DNA from: Thalassobaculum_A sp040219615
Lineage (GTDB): Bacteria > Pseudomonadota > Alphaproteobacteria > Thalassobaculales > Thalassobaculaceae
Assembly: GCF_040219615.1 (NCBI RefSeq)
Contig: NZ_JAVJSE010000029.1
Span: 248,001-312,000, forward strand
Reading direction: 5' to 3'
DNA length: 64,000 nt
Shown: positions 8,712 through 16,244 of the stretch, piece by piece
Numbering within the stretch: the first letter of the stretch is position 1
Layout: the number at the start of each line of letters is the position of its first letter
Made by a program: the position numbers and the translations under genes
Notes under the pieces: generated by a model
Databases searched by the model: none
What the model was told of the DNA's origin: nothing
What the model saw: only the letters and a program-made list of their open reading frames with translations

Positions 8712-9890
8712 ATGCCCGAGGCCCTGCAGGGGCGCAGCATCGACCCCGCTGACGAGGCGCAGCTGCTGGCCACCATCGATCGCTGGGTGGAGCGCGAGGT
8801 CAAGACGATCGCCAAGGAATACGACCACGCCGACCGCTACCCGGAGAAGACCGTCGAGCAGATGAAGGAGCTCGGCCTGTTCGGCGCGACGATCTCGCCG
8901 GAATACGGCGGCCTCGGGCTGCCGGCCGGCACCTACGCCAAGATCGTCATGCGGATCTCGCGCGACTGGATGGCGGTCACCGGCATCTTCAACTCGCACC
9001 TGATGCTGGCCCTGGCGATCGAGAAGTTCGGAACCCAGGACCAGAAGGACGCCTGGCTGCCCCGGCTCGCCACCGGCGAGGTGCGCGGCGGGCTGGCGCT
9101 GACCGAGCCGGACGCCGGGACCGACCTGCAGGGCATCCGGATGACCGCCCGGCGCGACGGCAACGGCTACGTCATCAACGGCACCAAGACCTGGATCTCC
9201 AACGGCATCGAGGGCAGCTGCTTCGCCCTGCTGGTGAAGACCGACCCGCAGGCCGACCCTCGCCACAAGGGCATGAGCCTGTTCATCGCGCCGAAGCAGG
9301 AGGGCTTCCGGGTCGGCCGCAAGCTCGAGAAGCTCGGCTACAAGTCGATCGATTCCGGCGAGCTGGTGTTCGAGGACTACCGGATCCCGGCCGACAACCT
9401 GATCGGCGGAGTCGAGGGCCAGGGCTTCTACCAGGCGACCGGCGGGCTGGCGCTGGGGCGCATCAACGTGGCGGCCCGCGGGGTCGGCGTCGCCGAGGGC
9501 GCCCTGCAGCTGGCGGTCGACTACGCCCAGGTGCGGAAGACCTTCGGCAAGCCGATCGCCGAGCACCAGGCGATCCAGCTCAAGATCGGCGAGATGGCCG
9601 CCAAGGCCCGGGCCGCCCGCCTGCTCACCCTCGACGCGGCGGCGAAGTTCGACAGCGGCGAGCGCTGCGACCTGGAGGCCGGCATGGCCAAGCTGTTCTC
9701 GACCGAGACCGCGCTGGAGAACGCCACCGAGTCGCTGCGCATCCACGGCGGCTACGGCTACTCCAAGGAGTTCGACATCGAGCGGCTGTACCGCGACGCC
9801 CCGCTGCTGTGCATCGGCGAGGGCACCAACGAGATGCAGCGCATCATCATCGCCCGCCAGCTCGTCAAGCAGGGCGGGCTGCCGACATGA
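8712..9890 (+). CDS. Acyl-CoA dehydrogenase
   Basis: This FAD-dependent enzyme introduces a double bond into an acyl-CoA. It is 392 residues long, the family's usual length. Signatures are GGLALTEPDAGTDLQG and GTKTWISNG (FAD site) and KTFGKPIAEHQAIQ. The C-terminal IHGGYGYSKEFDIERLYRD precedes GEGTNEMQ, whose Glu (about residue 370) is the catalytic base. The ATG is preceded by GAGGA; an earlier TTG adds only ten unsupported residues. Its stop overlaps the next start (ATGA). It begins an acyl-CoA catabolic operon with two CoA-transferases and a MaoC hydratase. The substrate cannot be read from sequence. Confidence 0.92.
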   Translation: MPEALQGRSIDPADEAQLLATIDRWVEREVKTIAKEYDHADRYPEKTVEQMKELGLFGATISPEYGGLGLPAGTYAKIVMRISRDWMAVTGIFNSHLMLALAIEKFGTQDQKDAWLPRLATGEVRGGLALTEPDAGTDLQGIRMTARRDGNGYVINGTKTWISNGIEGSCFALLVKTDPQADPRHKGMSLFIAPKQEGFRVGRKLEKLGYKSIDSGELVFEDYRIPADNLIGGVEGQGFYQATGGLALGRINVAARGVGVAEGALQLAVDYAQVRKTFGKPIAEHQAIQLKIGEMAAKARAARLLTLDAAAKFDSGERCDLEAGMAKLFSTETALENATESLRIHGGYGYSKEFDIERLYRDAPLLCIGEGTNEMQRIIIARQLVKQGGLPT

Positions 9891-11062
9891 GCCCGCAGGA
9901 TGCGCCGACGCGCGGCGGCACGCGGCCATTGGAGGGCATGCGGGTCCTGACCCTGGAGCAGTTCGGCGCCGGCCCCTACGGCTCGATGTACCTGGCCGAC
10001 CTCGGCGCCGAGGTCATCAAGGTCGAGAACCCGGAATCCGGCGGCGACGCCGGCCGCGGCGTCGGGCCGCATTTCCTGGGGCCGCACGACAGCCAGTACT
10101 TCCAGACCTGGGGCTCCAACAAGAAGAGCGTGGCGCTCGACCTGAAGACCCCCGAGGGCAGGGCCGGCTTCCGGAAGCTGGCGGCCGGCGCCGAGGCCGT
10201 CATCAACAACCTGCGCGGCGACCAGCCGGAGAAGCTCGGCCTCGACTACGCCAGCCTGCAGGACGTCAACCCGGCGATCGTCTGCCTGCACATCTCCGCC
10301 TACGGCCGCGACAACGAGCGCAAGTCCTGGCCCGGCTACGACTTCCTGATGCAGGCCGAGGCCGGGCTGATGAGCATGACCGGCGAGCCGGACCGGGCCC
10401 CTGCCCGTTTCGGCCTGTCGATGATCGACTTCATGACCGGCATGACCGGGATCGTCGGGCTGCTCGGCTGCGTGATGCGGGCGCGCGCCACGGGACAGGG
10501 CTGCGACGTCGACACCTGCCTGTTCGACGTGGCGCTGCACCAGCTGTCCTACCCGGCCACCTGGTACCTGAACGGCGGGGCCGAGCCGACCCGGGCACCG
10601 CGCAGCGCGCATCTGTCGATAGCGCCCGTCCAGACCTTCCGGACCGGCGACGGCTGGATCTACGTGATGTGCATGACCGAGCGGGCCTGGCGGATCCTGG
10701 CCGACCGGATCGACCGGCCGGAACTGAAGGACGACCCGCGCTTCGCCGACCAGGGCGCGCGCCGGGAGCATCGTGCCGAGCTGGAACGGGTGCTCGACGC
10801 GGCCTTCGAAACCCGGCCGACCGCCGCCTGGCTGGAACGGCTGACCGGCCATGTGCCGGTGGCCCCGGTCTACGACGTCGCCCAGGCCTTCGCCAACCCG
10901 TTCACCGAGACCGCCGGCATGGTCCGCACCGTGCCGCACCCGGCCAAGCCGGACTTCCGGATGCTGGCCAACCCGCTGAAGATCGACGGCGAGCGACCGC
11001 AGCAGGCCGTGTGCTCGCCGCTCGGCGGCGACAACGCCGCACTGCTGGGCGGTGAAGGATGA
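9887..11062 (+). CDS. CaiB/BaiF (family III) CoA-transferase, first of two
   Basis: This 391-residue enzyme moves CoA between carboxylic acids. The N-terminal EGMRVLTLEQFGAGPYG and LADLGAEVIKVE are family signatures. The predicted catalytic Asp is D181 in FGLSMIDFMTG. The start overlaps the acyl-CoA dehydrogenase stop, giving translational coupling. A second CoA-transferase follows; the two are clearly diverged, so each probably has its own acid or they form a heteromer. It may activate the acid that the dehydrogenase then oxidises. Confidence 0.9.
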   Translation: MSPQDAPTRGGTRPLEGMRVLTLEQFGAGPYGSMYLADLGAEVIKVENPESGGDAGRGVGPHFLGPHDSQYFQTWGSNKKSVALDLKTPEGRAGFRKLAAGAEAVINNLRGDQPEKLGLDYASLQDVNPAIVCLHISAYGRDNERKSWPGYDFLMQAEAGLMSMTGEPDRAPARFGLSMIDFMTGMTGIVGLLGCVMRARATGQGCDVDTCLFDVALHQLSYPATWYLNGGAEPTRAPRSAHLSIAPVQTFRTGDGWIYVMCMTERAWRILADRIDRPELKDDPRFADQGARREHRAELERVLDAAFETRPTAAWLERLTGHVPVAPVYDVAQAFANPFTETAGMVRTVPHPAKPDFRMLANPLKIDGERPQQAVCSPLGGDNAALLGGEG

Positions 11063-11069
11063 CCACGGC

Positions 11070-11220
11070 ACGTCGCTCCGTGGGTTCCGGCTCCGTCCGG
11101 CCTGCGGCCGACCGGTCCGGAATGACGTATGAGAAAGAAGCGATGAGGATACCCCCCATCCTCGTCATTCCGGACCGGACCGCCTGCCGCGGGACGGAGC
11201 CGGAACCCACCCGCCGCTCC
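11070..11220 (+). repeat. Intergenic double-hairpin element, copy 3 (best-paired)
   Basis: The outer arms are 11080-11098 (GTGGGTTCCGGCTCCGTCC) and 11192-11210, a perfect 19-base inverted repeat. The inner arms are 11112-11127 (CCGGTCCGGAATGACG) and 11163-11178, a perfect 16-base repeat. It lies between the two CoA-transferase genes. Perfect pairing in both stems suggests a recent insertion or selection on the structure. Confidence 0.9.
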
Positions 11221-11236
11221 ATCGCTTGAGGACCGC

Positions 11237-12349
11237 ATGAAACTCGAAGGCGTGAAGGTGGTCGACCTGTCGGTATTCCTGCCGGGGCCGTACCTGACCA
11301 TGGCGATGGCCGACCACGGGGCCGAGGTGATCAAGGTCGAGCCGCCCGGCGAGGGCGATCCCGGCCGGCACATCGGCGTCGCCGACGGGCCCAGCTCGGT
11401 GTTCTTCAGGAACGCCAACCGCGGCAAGAAGAGCGTGGTGCTGGACCTGAAGTCGGACGCCGGCCGCGACGCCCTCTACCGGCTGTGCGACGCCGCCGAC
11501 GTGTTCGTCGAGAGCTACCGGCCGGGGGTGATGCGGCGGCTGGGCTTCGACTGGGAGACCCTGTCGGCCCGCAACCCGCGGCTGGTCTACTGCTCGATCA
11601 GCGCCTTCGGCCAGGACGGGCCGTACCGCGACCTGCCGGCCCACGACCTGGCGACCGAGGCCTATGCCGGGGTGCTCAGCCTGACCCACGGCCGCGACGG
11701 CGTGCCGGCGATGCCCGGGATGGCGGCGGCCGACATCGTCAGCTCGCTGCACGCCCTGTCCGGCGTGGTCATGGCGTTGTACCGCCGGCACGCGACCGGC
11801 CGCGGCGACCGCATCGACGTGTCGATGCAACACGCCTCGCTCGCCGCCCTGCCGAACGTGATGGGGCCGGCCATGGCCGGGCGGCCGCAGCCCGACCCGA
11901 AGCACGAGCGCACCACCGGCGGCAGCGCCTTCTACCAAGTCTACGACACCGCCGACGGCCGCCATCTCGTGCTCGGCGGCCAGGAGATCAAGTTCGTGCG
12001 CAACCTGCTGGGCCGGCTGGAGCGCCTGGACCTGGTGCCGCTCTGCGAACGCGGCCCCGGCCCGCACCAGGCGCCGGTGATCGAGTTCCTGCGCGGGGTG
12101 TTCCGCGGCAAGCCGCTCGCCGAGTGGATGGCTTGGTTCGAGGGCATGGACGTCAGCGTGGCCCCGGTGAACACCCTGCACGAGGCGCTCGACGACCCGA
12201 ACCTCCGCGCCCAGGGCGCGATCCTGACCGATGACCGCGGCCGGGAGCATATTGCCCCGGTGGTGCGGTACGCGCTGGAGCCGGCCCGCCCGTCGCTGCG
12301 CGAGCCGGGGCTGGACGAACACCATTCCATCCTCGACGACCGGCACTGA
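11237..12349 (+). CDS. CaiB/BaiF (family III) CoA-transferase, second of two
   Basis: This 370-residue protein begins MKLEGVKVVDLSVFLPGPYLTM, with DHGAEVIKVEPPGEGD as the CoA-binding signature. The predicted catalytic Asp is D166 in MAAADIVSS. A GAGGA ribosome-binding site precedes the ATG. It follows the first CoA-transferase after a hairpin element and is followed 10 bases later by a MaoC hydratase. It may handle the product or a co-substrate of the same pathway; the actual acids are unknown. Confidence 0.9.
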   Translation: MKLEGVKVVDLSVFLPGPYLTMAMADHGAEVIKVEPPGEGDPGRHIGVADGPSSVFFRNANRGKKSVVLDLKSDAGRDALYRLCDAADVFVESYRPGVMRRLGFDWETLSARNPRLVYCSISAFGQDGPYRDLPAHDLATEAYAGVLSLTHGRDGVPAMPGMAAADIVSSLHALSGVVMALYRRHATGRGDRIDVSMQHASLAALPNVMGPAMAGRPQPDPKHERTTGGSAFYQVYDTADGRHLVLGGQEIKFVRNLLGRLERLDLVPLCERGPGPHQAPVIEFLRGVFRGKPLAEWMAWFEGMDVSVAPVNTLHEALDDPNLRAQGAILTDDRGREHIAPVVRYALEPARPSLREPGLDEHHSILDDRH

Positions 12350-12359
12350 GGAACACGCC

Positions 12360-12851
12360 ATGTACGGCAGCAAGCAGATCGCGCCCGGCCGCTTCCGCGA
12401 GGACATCGGCCGCACCTACGACGACTTCGAGGTCGGCCACGTCTACGAGCACCGGCCCGGCCGCACCATCGGCGAGGCCGACAACACCTGGTTCACCCTG
12501 CTGACCATGAACACCCACCCCCTGCATTTCGACGCCGAGTTCGCGGCACAGAGCGAGTTCGGCAGGCCGCTGGTGAACTCCTGCCTGACCCTGGCGATCG
12601 TCACCGGCATGAGCGTCAGCGACGTCAGCCAGAAGGCGATCGCCAACCTGGGCTGGAGCGACATCAGGCTGACCGCGCCGGTGTTCGTCGGCGACACCAT
12701 CTACGCCGAGAGCGAGGTGACCGCGAAGCGCGCCTCGAAGAGCCGGCCGAACCAGGGCATCGTCGGGGTGCGCACCCGCGGCCTGAAGGCCGACGGCACG
12801 GTGTTCATGGAGTTCGACCGCAGCATCCTGGTGCCGCTGACGGCCGATTGA
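12360..12851 (+). CDS. MaoC-family (hot-dog) enoyl-CoA hydratase/dehydratase
   Basis: This 163-residue single hot-dog domain protein begins MYGSKQIAPGRFRED. TLLTMNTHPLHFDAEFAAQSEFGRP contains the MaoC hydratase-2 signature, with Asp and His residues that activate water. The ATG has a GAGGA site and lies 10 bases after the CoA-transferase stop. It would hydrate the enoyl-CoA made by the dehydrogenase. Single-domain MaoC proteins beside CaiB transferases occur in itaconyl-CoA, mesaconyl-CoA and leucine-type pathways, but I cannot choose among them. Confidence 0.88.
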   Translation: MYGSKQIAPGRFREDIGRTYDDFEVGHVYEHRPGRTIGEADNTWFTLLTMNTHPLHFDAEFAAQSEFGRPLVNSCLTLAIVTGMSVSDVSQKAIANLGWSDIRLTAPVFVGDTIYAESEVTAKRASKSRPNQGIVGVRTRGLKADGTVFMEFDRSILVPLTAD

Positions 12852-12858
12852 TCCGTAT

Positions 12859-13004
12859 GCCCGTCGCTTCGTGGGTCCCGGGTCGCCGCTGCGCGCCGCC
12901 CGGGATGACGTCAAAGAAGGGGGCGCCACGAACCACCCTTACCGACGTCATCCCGGACGGCCCGCGCCAGCGGGACGATCCGGGACCCACCCGCCGCCCC
13001 GACG
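12859..13004 (+). repeat. Intergenic double-hairpin element, copy 4
   Basis: Outer arms are GTGGGTCCCGG (12871-12881) and CCGGGACCCAC (12980-12990). Inner arms are CCCGGGATGACGTC (12899-12912) and GACGTCATCCCGG (12944-12956). It fills the gap between the convergent MaoC and galactarate dehydratase genes and could also act as a bidirectional terminator. It belongs to the subtype with GATGAC/GTCATC inner arms. Confidence 0.87.
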
Positions 13005-13010
13005 CTCCCG

Positions 13011-14567
13011 TCAGGTCACCGGCGCCGGGTTGAACAGCACCAGCGCGTTGTGCAGCCGCCATTTCTCGGCCCAGGTGCGCCTGGCGCCGCCGGCGACATC
13101 GAGCATCAACCGGAACAGCTCCCAGCCGACCTCCTCGATGGTCGCCTCGCCGGTGGCGATGCGGCCGGCGTCGACGTCCATCAGGTCGTGCCAGCGCCGG
13201 GCCAGGTCGCTGCGAGTCGCCACCTTGATGACCGGCACCTCGGCCAGGCCGTAGGGCGTACCGCGGCCGGTGGTGAAGACCTCGAGGTTGCAGCCGGCCG
13301 CCAGTTGCAGGGTGCCGCAGATGAAGTCGCTGGCCGGGGTCGCAGCGTACAGCAGCCCCCTGGTCGCCGCCCGCTCGCCCGGCGCCACCACGCCCGAGAT
13401 CGGCGCGCTGCCCGACTTGACGATCGAGCCCATCGCCTTCTCGACGATGTTCGACAGCCCGCCCTTCTTGTTGCCGGGGGTGGTGTTGGCACTGCGGTCG
13501 ACCTGCCCCAGCGCCAGGTAGTCGTCGTACCACCGCATCTCGCGGACCAGGGCCTCGGCGACCTCGGGCGTGGCGGCGCGGGACGTCAGCTGGTCGATGC
13601 CGTCGCGCACCTCGGTGACCTCGGAGAACATCACCGTGGCCCCGGCCCGCACCAGCAGGTCGCTGGCGAAGCCGAGTGCGGGATTGGCGGTGACGCCGGA
13701 GAACGCGTCGCTGCCGCCGCACTGCAGGCCGACCACTAGGTCGGAGGCCGGGCAGGTCTCGCGCCGCCTCCGGTCCAGCCTGTCGAGATGCGCCTCGGCC
13801 ATCTCCATGACCGAGCGGATCATCGACTCGAAGCCGACATGGCGGTCGTCCTGCAGGGTCACCAGGCCGAAGTCGGTCGCGCCGCCGGGGAACAGCCGGT
13901 CGGGCTGCAGCTTCTCGCAGCCCAGGCTGACCACCATGGCGGTGCCGCCGAAATTCGGGTTCAGGCTGATGTTGCGCAGGGTGCGGATCGGCACCGCCGC
14001 GGCCGGCGCGTCGATCGCCACGCCGCAGCCGTAGCCGTGCTCCAGCCCGATCACGTCGTCGACGTTCGGGTAGCGCGGCAGCAGCTCCTCGCGGATCCGC
14101 TTCACGGCATGCTCGACGACGCCGGAGACGCACTGCACCGTGGTGGTGATGGCGAGGATGTTGCGGCTGCCGACCGAGCCGTCGGCGTTGCGGTAGCCCT
14201 GGAAGGTATACCCCTCCAAGGGCGGCATCGGTTCCGGCCGGCGGGTCCCGACCGGCAGGTTCGACAGCGCCGGCGGCTCCGGCATGCGGATCTTGAATTC
14301 GTTCACCCAGGCCCCGGCCGGGATCGCGTCGATCGCGTGGCCGATGATCACGTCGTAGCGCCGGACCGCCGCACCGGCCGCCAGGTCGGTCAGCGCCACC
14401 TTGTGGCCCTGCGGCACCTGCTCGCACAGGGTCAGCCCGCAGGGGAACGCGGTGCCGGCCGGCAGCCCGCCGTCGTTCGCGACGATCGCGACGTTGTCGG
14501 CCGCGTGCATGCGGATATAGAGCGGCTGGCCCTGGCCCCTGGTGAGCGACTGGGTCGACGGCGCCAT
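13011..14567 (-). CDS. garD: Galactarate dehydratase
   Basis: This enzyme dehydrates galactarate to 5-keto-4-deoxy-glucarate, the first step of galactarate use. The 518-residue length matches GarD. It has the N-terminal SAF-type domain (DNVAIVANDGGLPAGT, IPQGHKVAL-like VPQGHKVAL). The body includes GYRNADGSVGSRN, GLQCGGSDAFSGVTANPA, GNKKGGLSNIVEKAMGSI and the terminal FNPAPVT. These follow E. coli GarD closely from memory, which is why I prefer it over altronate dehydratase (UxaA). An AGGAAGGA ribosome-binding site supports the chosen start. No other hexarate gene is in the window. Confidence 0.9.
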   Translation of the reverse strand: MAPSTQSLTRGQGQPLYIRMHAADNVAIVANDGGLPAGTAFPCGLTLCEQVPQGHKVALTDLAAGAAVRRYDVIIGHAIDAIPAGAWVNEFKIRMPEPPALSNLPVGTRRPEPMPPLEGYTFQGYRNADGSVGSRNILAITTTVQCVSGVVEHAVKRIREELLPRYPNVDDVIGLEHGYGCGVAIDAPAAAVPIRTLRNISLNPNFGGTAMVVSLGCEKLQPDRLFPGGATDFGLVTLQDDRHVGFESMIRSVMEMAEAHLDRLDRRRRETCPASDLVVGLQCGGSDAFSGVTANPALGFASDLLVRAGATVMFSEVTEVRDGIDQLTSRAATPEVAEALVREMRWYDDYLALGQVDRSANTTPGNKKGGLSNIVEKAMGSIVKSGSAPISGVVAPGERAATRGLLYAATPASDFICGTLQLAAGCNLEVFTTGRGTPYGLAEVPVIKVATRSDLARRWHDLMDVDAGRIATGEATIEEVGWELFRLMLDVAGGARRTWAEKWRLHNALVLFNPAPVT

Positions 14568-14660
14568 GCGCGGCTTCCTTCCTGCGATTGCGTCGTCACA
14601 CACCGTAGCGAGCCTCGGCGCGTCACCCAATACGGATCCGCCGATCATGGTGTCGTCGAC

Positions 14661-14690
14661 TTGACCCGAGCATTTTACGTTGATATCAAC
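14661..14690 (+). promoter_or_regulatory. Candidate promoter and 12-bp palindromic operator before the VOC gene
   Basis: TTGACC (14661-14666), a 17-base spacer and TATCAA (14684-14689) form a fair sigma-70-type promoter. The perfect palindrome GTTGATATCAAC (14679-14690) covers the -10. It lies in the 202-base divergent gap between garD and the VOC gene, so it could serve either. Confidence 0.45.
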
Positions 14691-14769
14691 TATAGAATGA
14701 GCGGCGCCCGACCGTACCGTCGAACCACGCCGATCCCCATCGCAACGACCCGCAGGAGAGGTCCCGTCC

Positions 14770-15258
14770 ATGGCCCCGTCCCCCAAGAAGGTTCCCGACA
14801 GTTTCCATTCCGTGACGCCGCACCTGGTGGTGAAAGGCGCGAAGGATGCGATCGCGTTCTACAAGAAGGCCTTCGGCGCGACCGGCGAAGACTGCATGAC
14901 GATGCCCGGCGCTCCGGACAAGGTCATGCACGCGCAGATCCGGATCGGCGACTCGATGATCATGCTGGCCGACGAATTCAGCGGCTGCTCGGAGGGCCCC
15001 GACGGCTCCGGAGCGACCCCGGTGACCCTGCACCTGTATGTCGAGGACGCGGACGCCGTCTTCGCGCAGGCGATCGCGGTCGGTGCCACGGTGGCGATGC
15101 CGCTCGCCGACATGTTCTGGGGTGACCGCTACGGCCAGGTGGTCGACCCGTTCGGCCATCGCTGGTCGATCGCGACCCACATGCACGACTACACGCCCGA
15201 AGAGATGGCGAAGGGCGCCGAAGAGATGTTCGCTGCCCATGCGGCTCAGCAGGGCTGA
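14770..15258 (+). CDS. VOC-superfamily protein (PhnB-like glyoxalase fold)
   Basis: This 162-residue protein has paired beta-alpha-beta-beta-beta modules. It starts FHSVTPHLVVKGAKDAIAFYKKAFGA, with the PhnB-like GDSMIMLADEFSG in the middle and WGDRYGQVVDPFGHRWSIATH near the end. The DPFGH...W pattern is characteristic. Function is unassigned in this family; metal-dependent lyase, dioxygenase and resistance roles all occur. It ends at a strong hairpin terminator shared with the convergent toxin-antitoxin operon. Confidence 0.85.
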   Translation: MAPSPKKVPDSFHSVTPHLVVKGAKDAIAFYKKAFGATGEDCMTMPGAPDKVMHAQIRIGDSMIMLADEFSGCSEGPDGSGATPVTLHLYVEDADAVFAQAIAVGATVAMPLADMFWGDRYGQVVDPFGHRWSIATHMHDYTPEEMAKGAEEMFAAHAAQQG

Positions 15259-15285
15259 CAGGTCCCGCGAACCTCATCCGCGGCC

Positions 15286-15315
15286 CGGCGGGACGGTCAC
15301 TCTCCCGTCCCGCCG
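15286..15315. terminator. Bidirectional hairpin terminator between VOC gene and higA
   Basis: CGGCGGGACGG (15286-15296) pairs perfectly with CCGTCCCGCCG (15305-15315) around an 8-base loop. There is no U-run. It sits between convergent genes. Confidence 0.7.
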
Positions 15316-15323
15316 GCCGAAGC

Positions 15324-15902
15324 CTAGGCGGCGACCAGTTCAAAGCGATCGACGTCCGCCGAAGCTTCGCGAGTATAGGCTGGGCGGGTCGCCACTTCCT
15401 TCGAGCCGCAGACGCCGCACCGCATCCGGCTGCCGATGCCCGGGACAGGAAAGTCCGGCCCGAGCTGTGCGATCAGAAGCGCGGTCGGGGCCTGCGCCTT
15501 GTGGCCGCACTGGTTGCACCAGCAGAGCACATCGACGCCGGCGTTCTGGAGGTCGGACAATCGGCCCGCCTGCGGCTCGACGCTCTCCCTGATCTCGGCA
15601 CCATGCTCGCGCCGCGCCACGTCGAGGTCGTAGCTGCTCTGTAGGTTTGCCCAGAATTCCGCTGAGACCCCGAAGAACCGGGACAGACGCAACGCCGTGT
15701 CGCTGGTGATGGCGCGCGAGCCGTTGACGATCCCGCCAATGCGGTTTTTCGGAACGCCGATAGCCTTCGCGAGCCGGTAGGAAGAAATACCAAGCGGCTC
15801 CAGGAACTCCTCGCGAAGAATCCTGCCCGGATGGGTCGGATCCATGGCCTCGCCGGTCGTCAGATCGTCGAGGTCGAGAGCGTCGTCGCGCTGATAAGCC
15901 AT
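15324..15902 (-). CDS. higA: HigA-type antitoxin with C-terminal zinc ribbon
   Basis: This 192-residue protein has an XRE helix-turn-helix (about residues 22-95: HPGRILREEFLEPLGIS, YRLAKAIGVPKNRIGGIVNG, FWANLQSSYDLDVAR) typical of HigA/VapI. HigA proteins are usually about 90-110 residues. Here residues 120-170 form a putative zinc ribbon with C129-x2-C132 and C162-x2-C165 around GPDFPVPGIGSRMRCGVCGS. AGGAGG five bases before the ATG overlaps the stop of the toxin gene, fixing the start and coupling translation. It should neutralise HigB and repress the operon. The zinc ribbon resembles a small stand-alone alphaproteobacterial domain as I recall it. Confidence 0.85.
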   Translation of the reverse strand: MAYQRDDALDLDDLTTGEAMDPTHPGRILREEFLEPLGISSYRLAKAIGVPKNRIGGIVNGSRAITSDTALRLSRFFGVSAEFWANLQSSYDLDVARREHGAEIRESVEPQAGRLSDLQNAGVDVLCWCNQCGHKAQAPTALLIAQLGPDFPVPGIGSRMRCGVCGSKEVATRPAYTREASADVDRFELVAA

Positions 15903-15911
15903 CCCGTCCTC

Positions 15912-16193
15912 CTAGTGGTAGTCGATTAGCTCGACGTCATAGGCGCTGTCGTCGCGCCAAACGAAGCAGATCCGCCATTGATCGTTCACTCGGATGCTGT
16001 GCTGGTCTTTCCGGTCACCGCTCAGCTTCTCGAGCCGGTTCCCTGGTGGAACCAGGAGATCCGCGATCCGGGTCGCCGCGTCGATCATCAAAAGCTTCTG
16101 CCGAGCCTTGCGCTGGAGCACCGGGTCCACCGATTTGACGTACAAGCCGCGAAAAATCGCCAGTGTCGCGCGATCGGCGAATGACCTGATCAT
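15912..16193 (-). CDS. higB: HigB-type mRNA interferase toxin
   Basis: This 93-residue RelE/HigB-fold ribosome-dependent mRNase begins MIRSFADRATLAIFRG. LEKLSGDRKDQHSIRVNDQWRICFVW is the classic HigB core, with the basic and aromatic catalytic-face residues. The order toxin then antitoxin is the usual higBA order. The predicted -10 lies only 6 bases before the ATG and there is no ribosome-binding site, so the mRNA may be leaderless. The A/T-richer DNA here than in neighbours hints at horizontal acquisition. Confidence 0.9.
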   Translation of the reverse strand: MIRSFADRATLAIFRGLYVKSVDPVLQRKARQKLLMIDAATRIADLLVPPGNRLEKLSGDRKDQHSIRVNDQWRICFVWRDDSAYDVELIDYH

Positions 16194-16199
16194 CGAGAG

Positions 16200-16229
16200 G
16201 TTATATGAGGCGTAACCAGGTTACGTCAA
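16200..16229 (-). promoter_or_regulatory. higBA promoter with palindromic operator
   Basis: Reading leftward: TTGACG (16229-16224), an 18-base spacer and TATAAC (16205-16200), then the higB ATG at 16193. The perfect palindrome CGTAACC-T-GGTTACG (16225-16211) overlaps the -35 edge and spacer, as expected for HigA autorepression. The predicted start of transcription falls at or next to the ATG. Confidence 0.7.
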
Positions 16230-16244
16230 CCGTACCCCCTGGCC

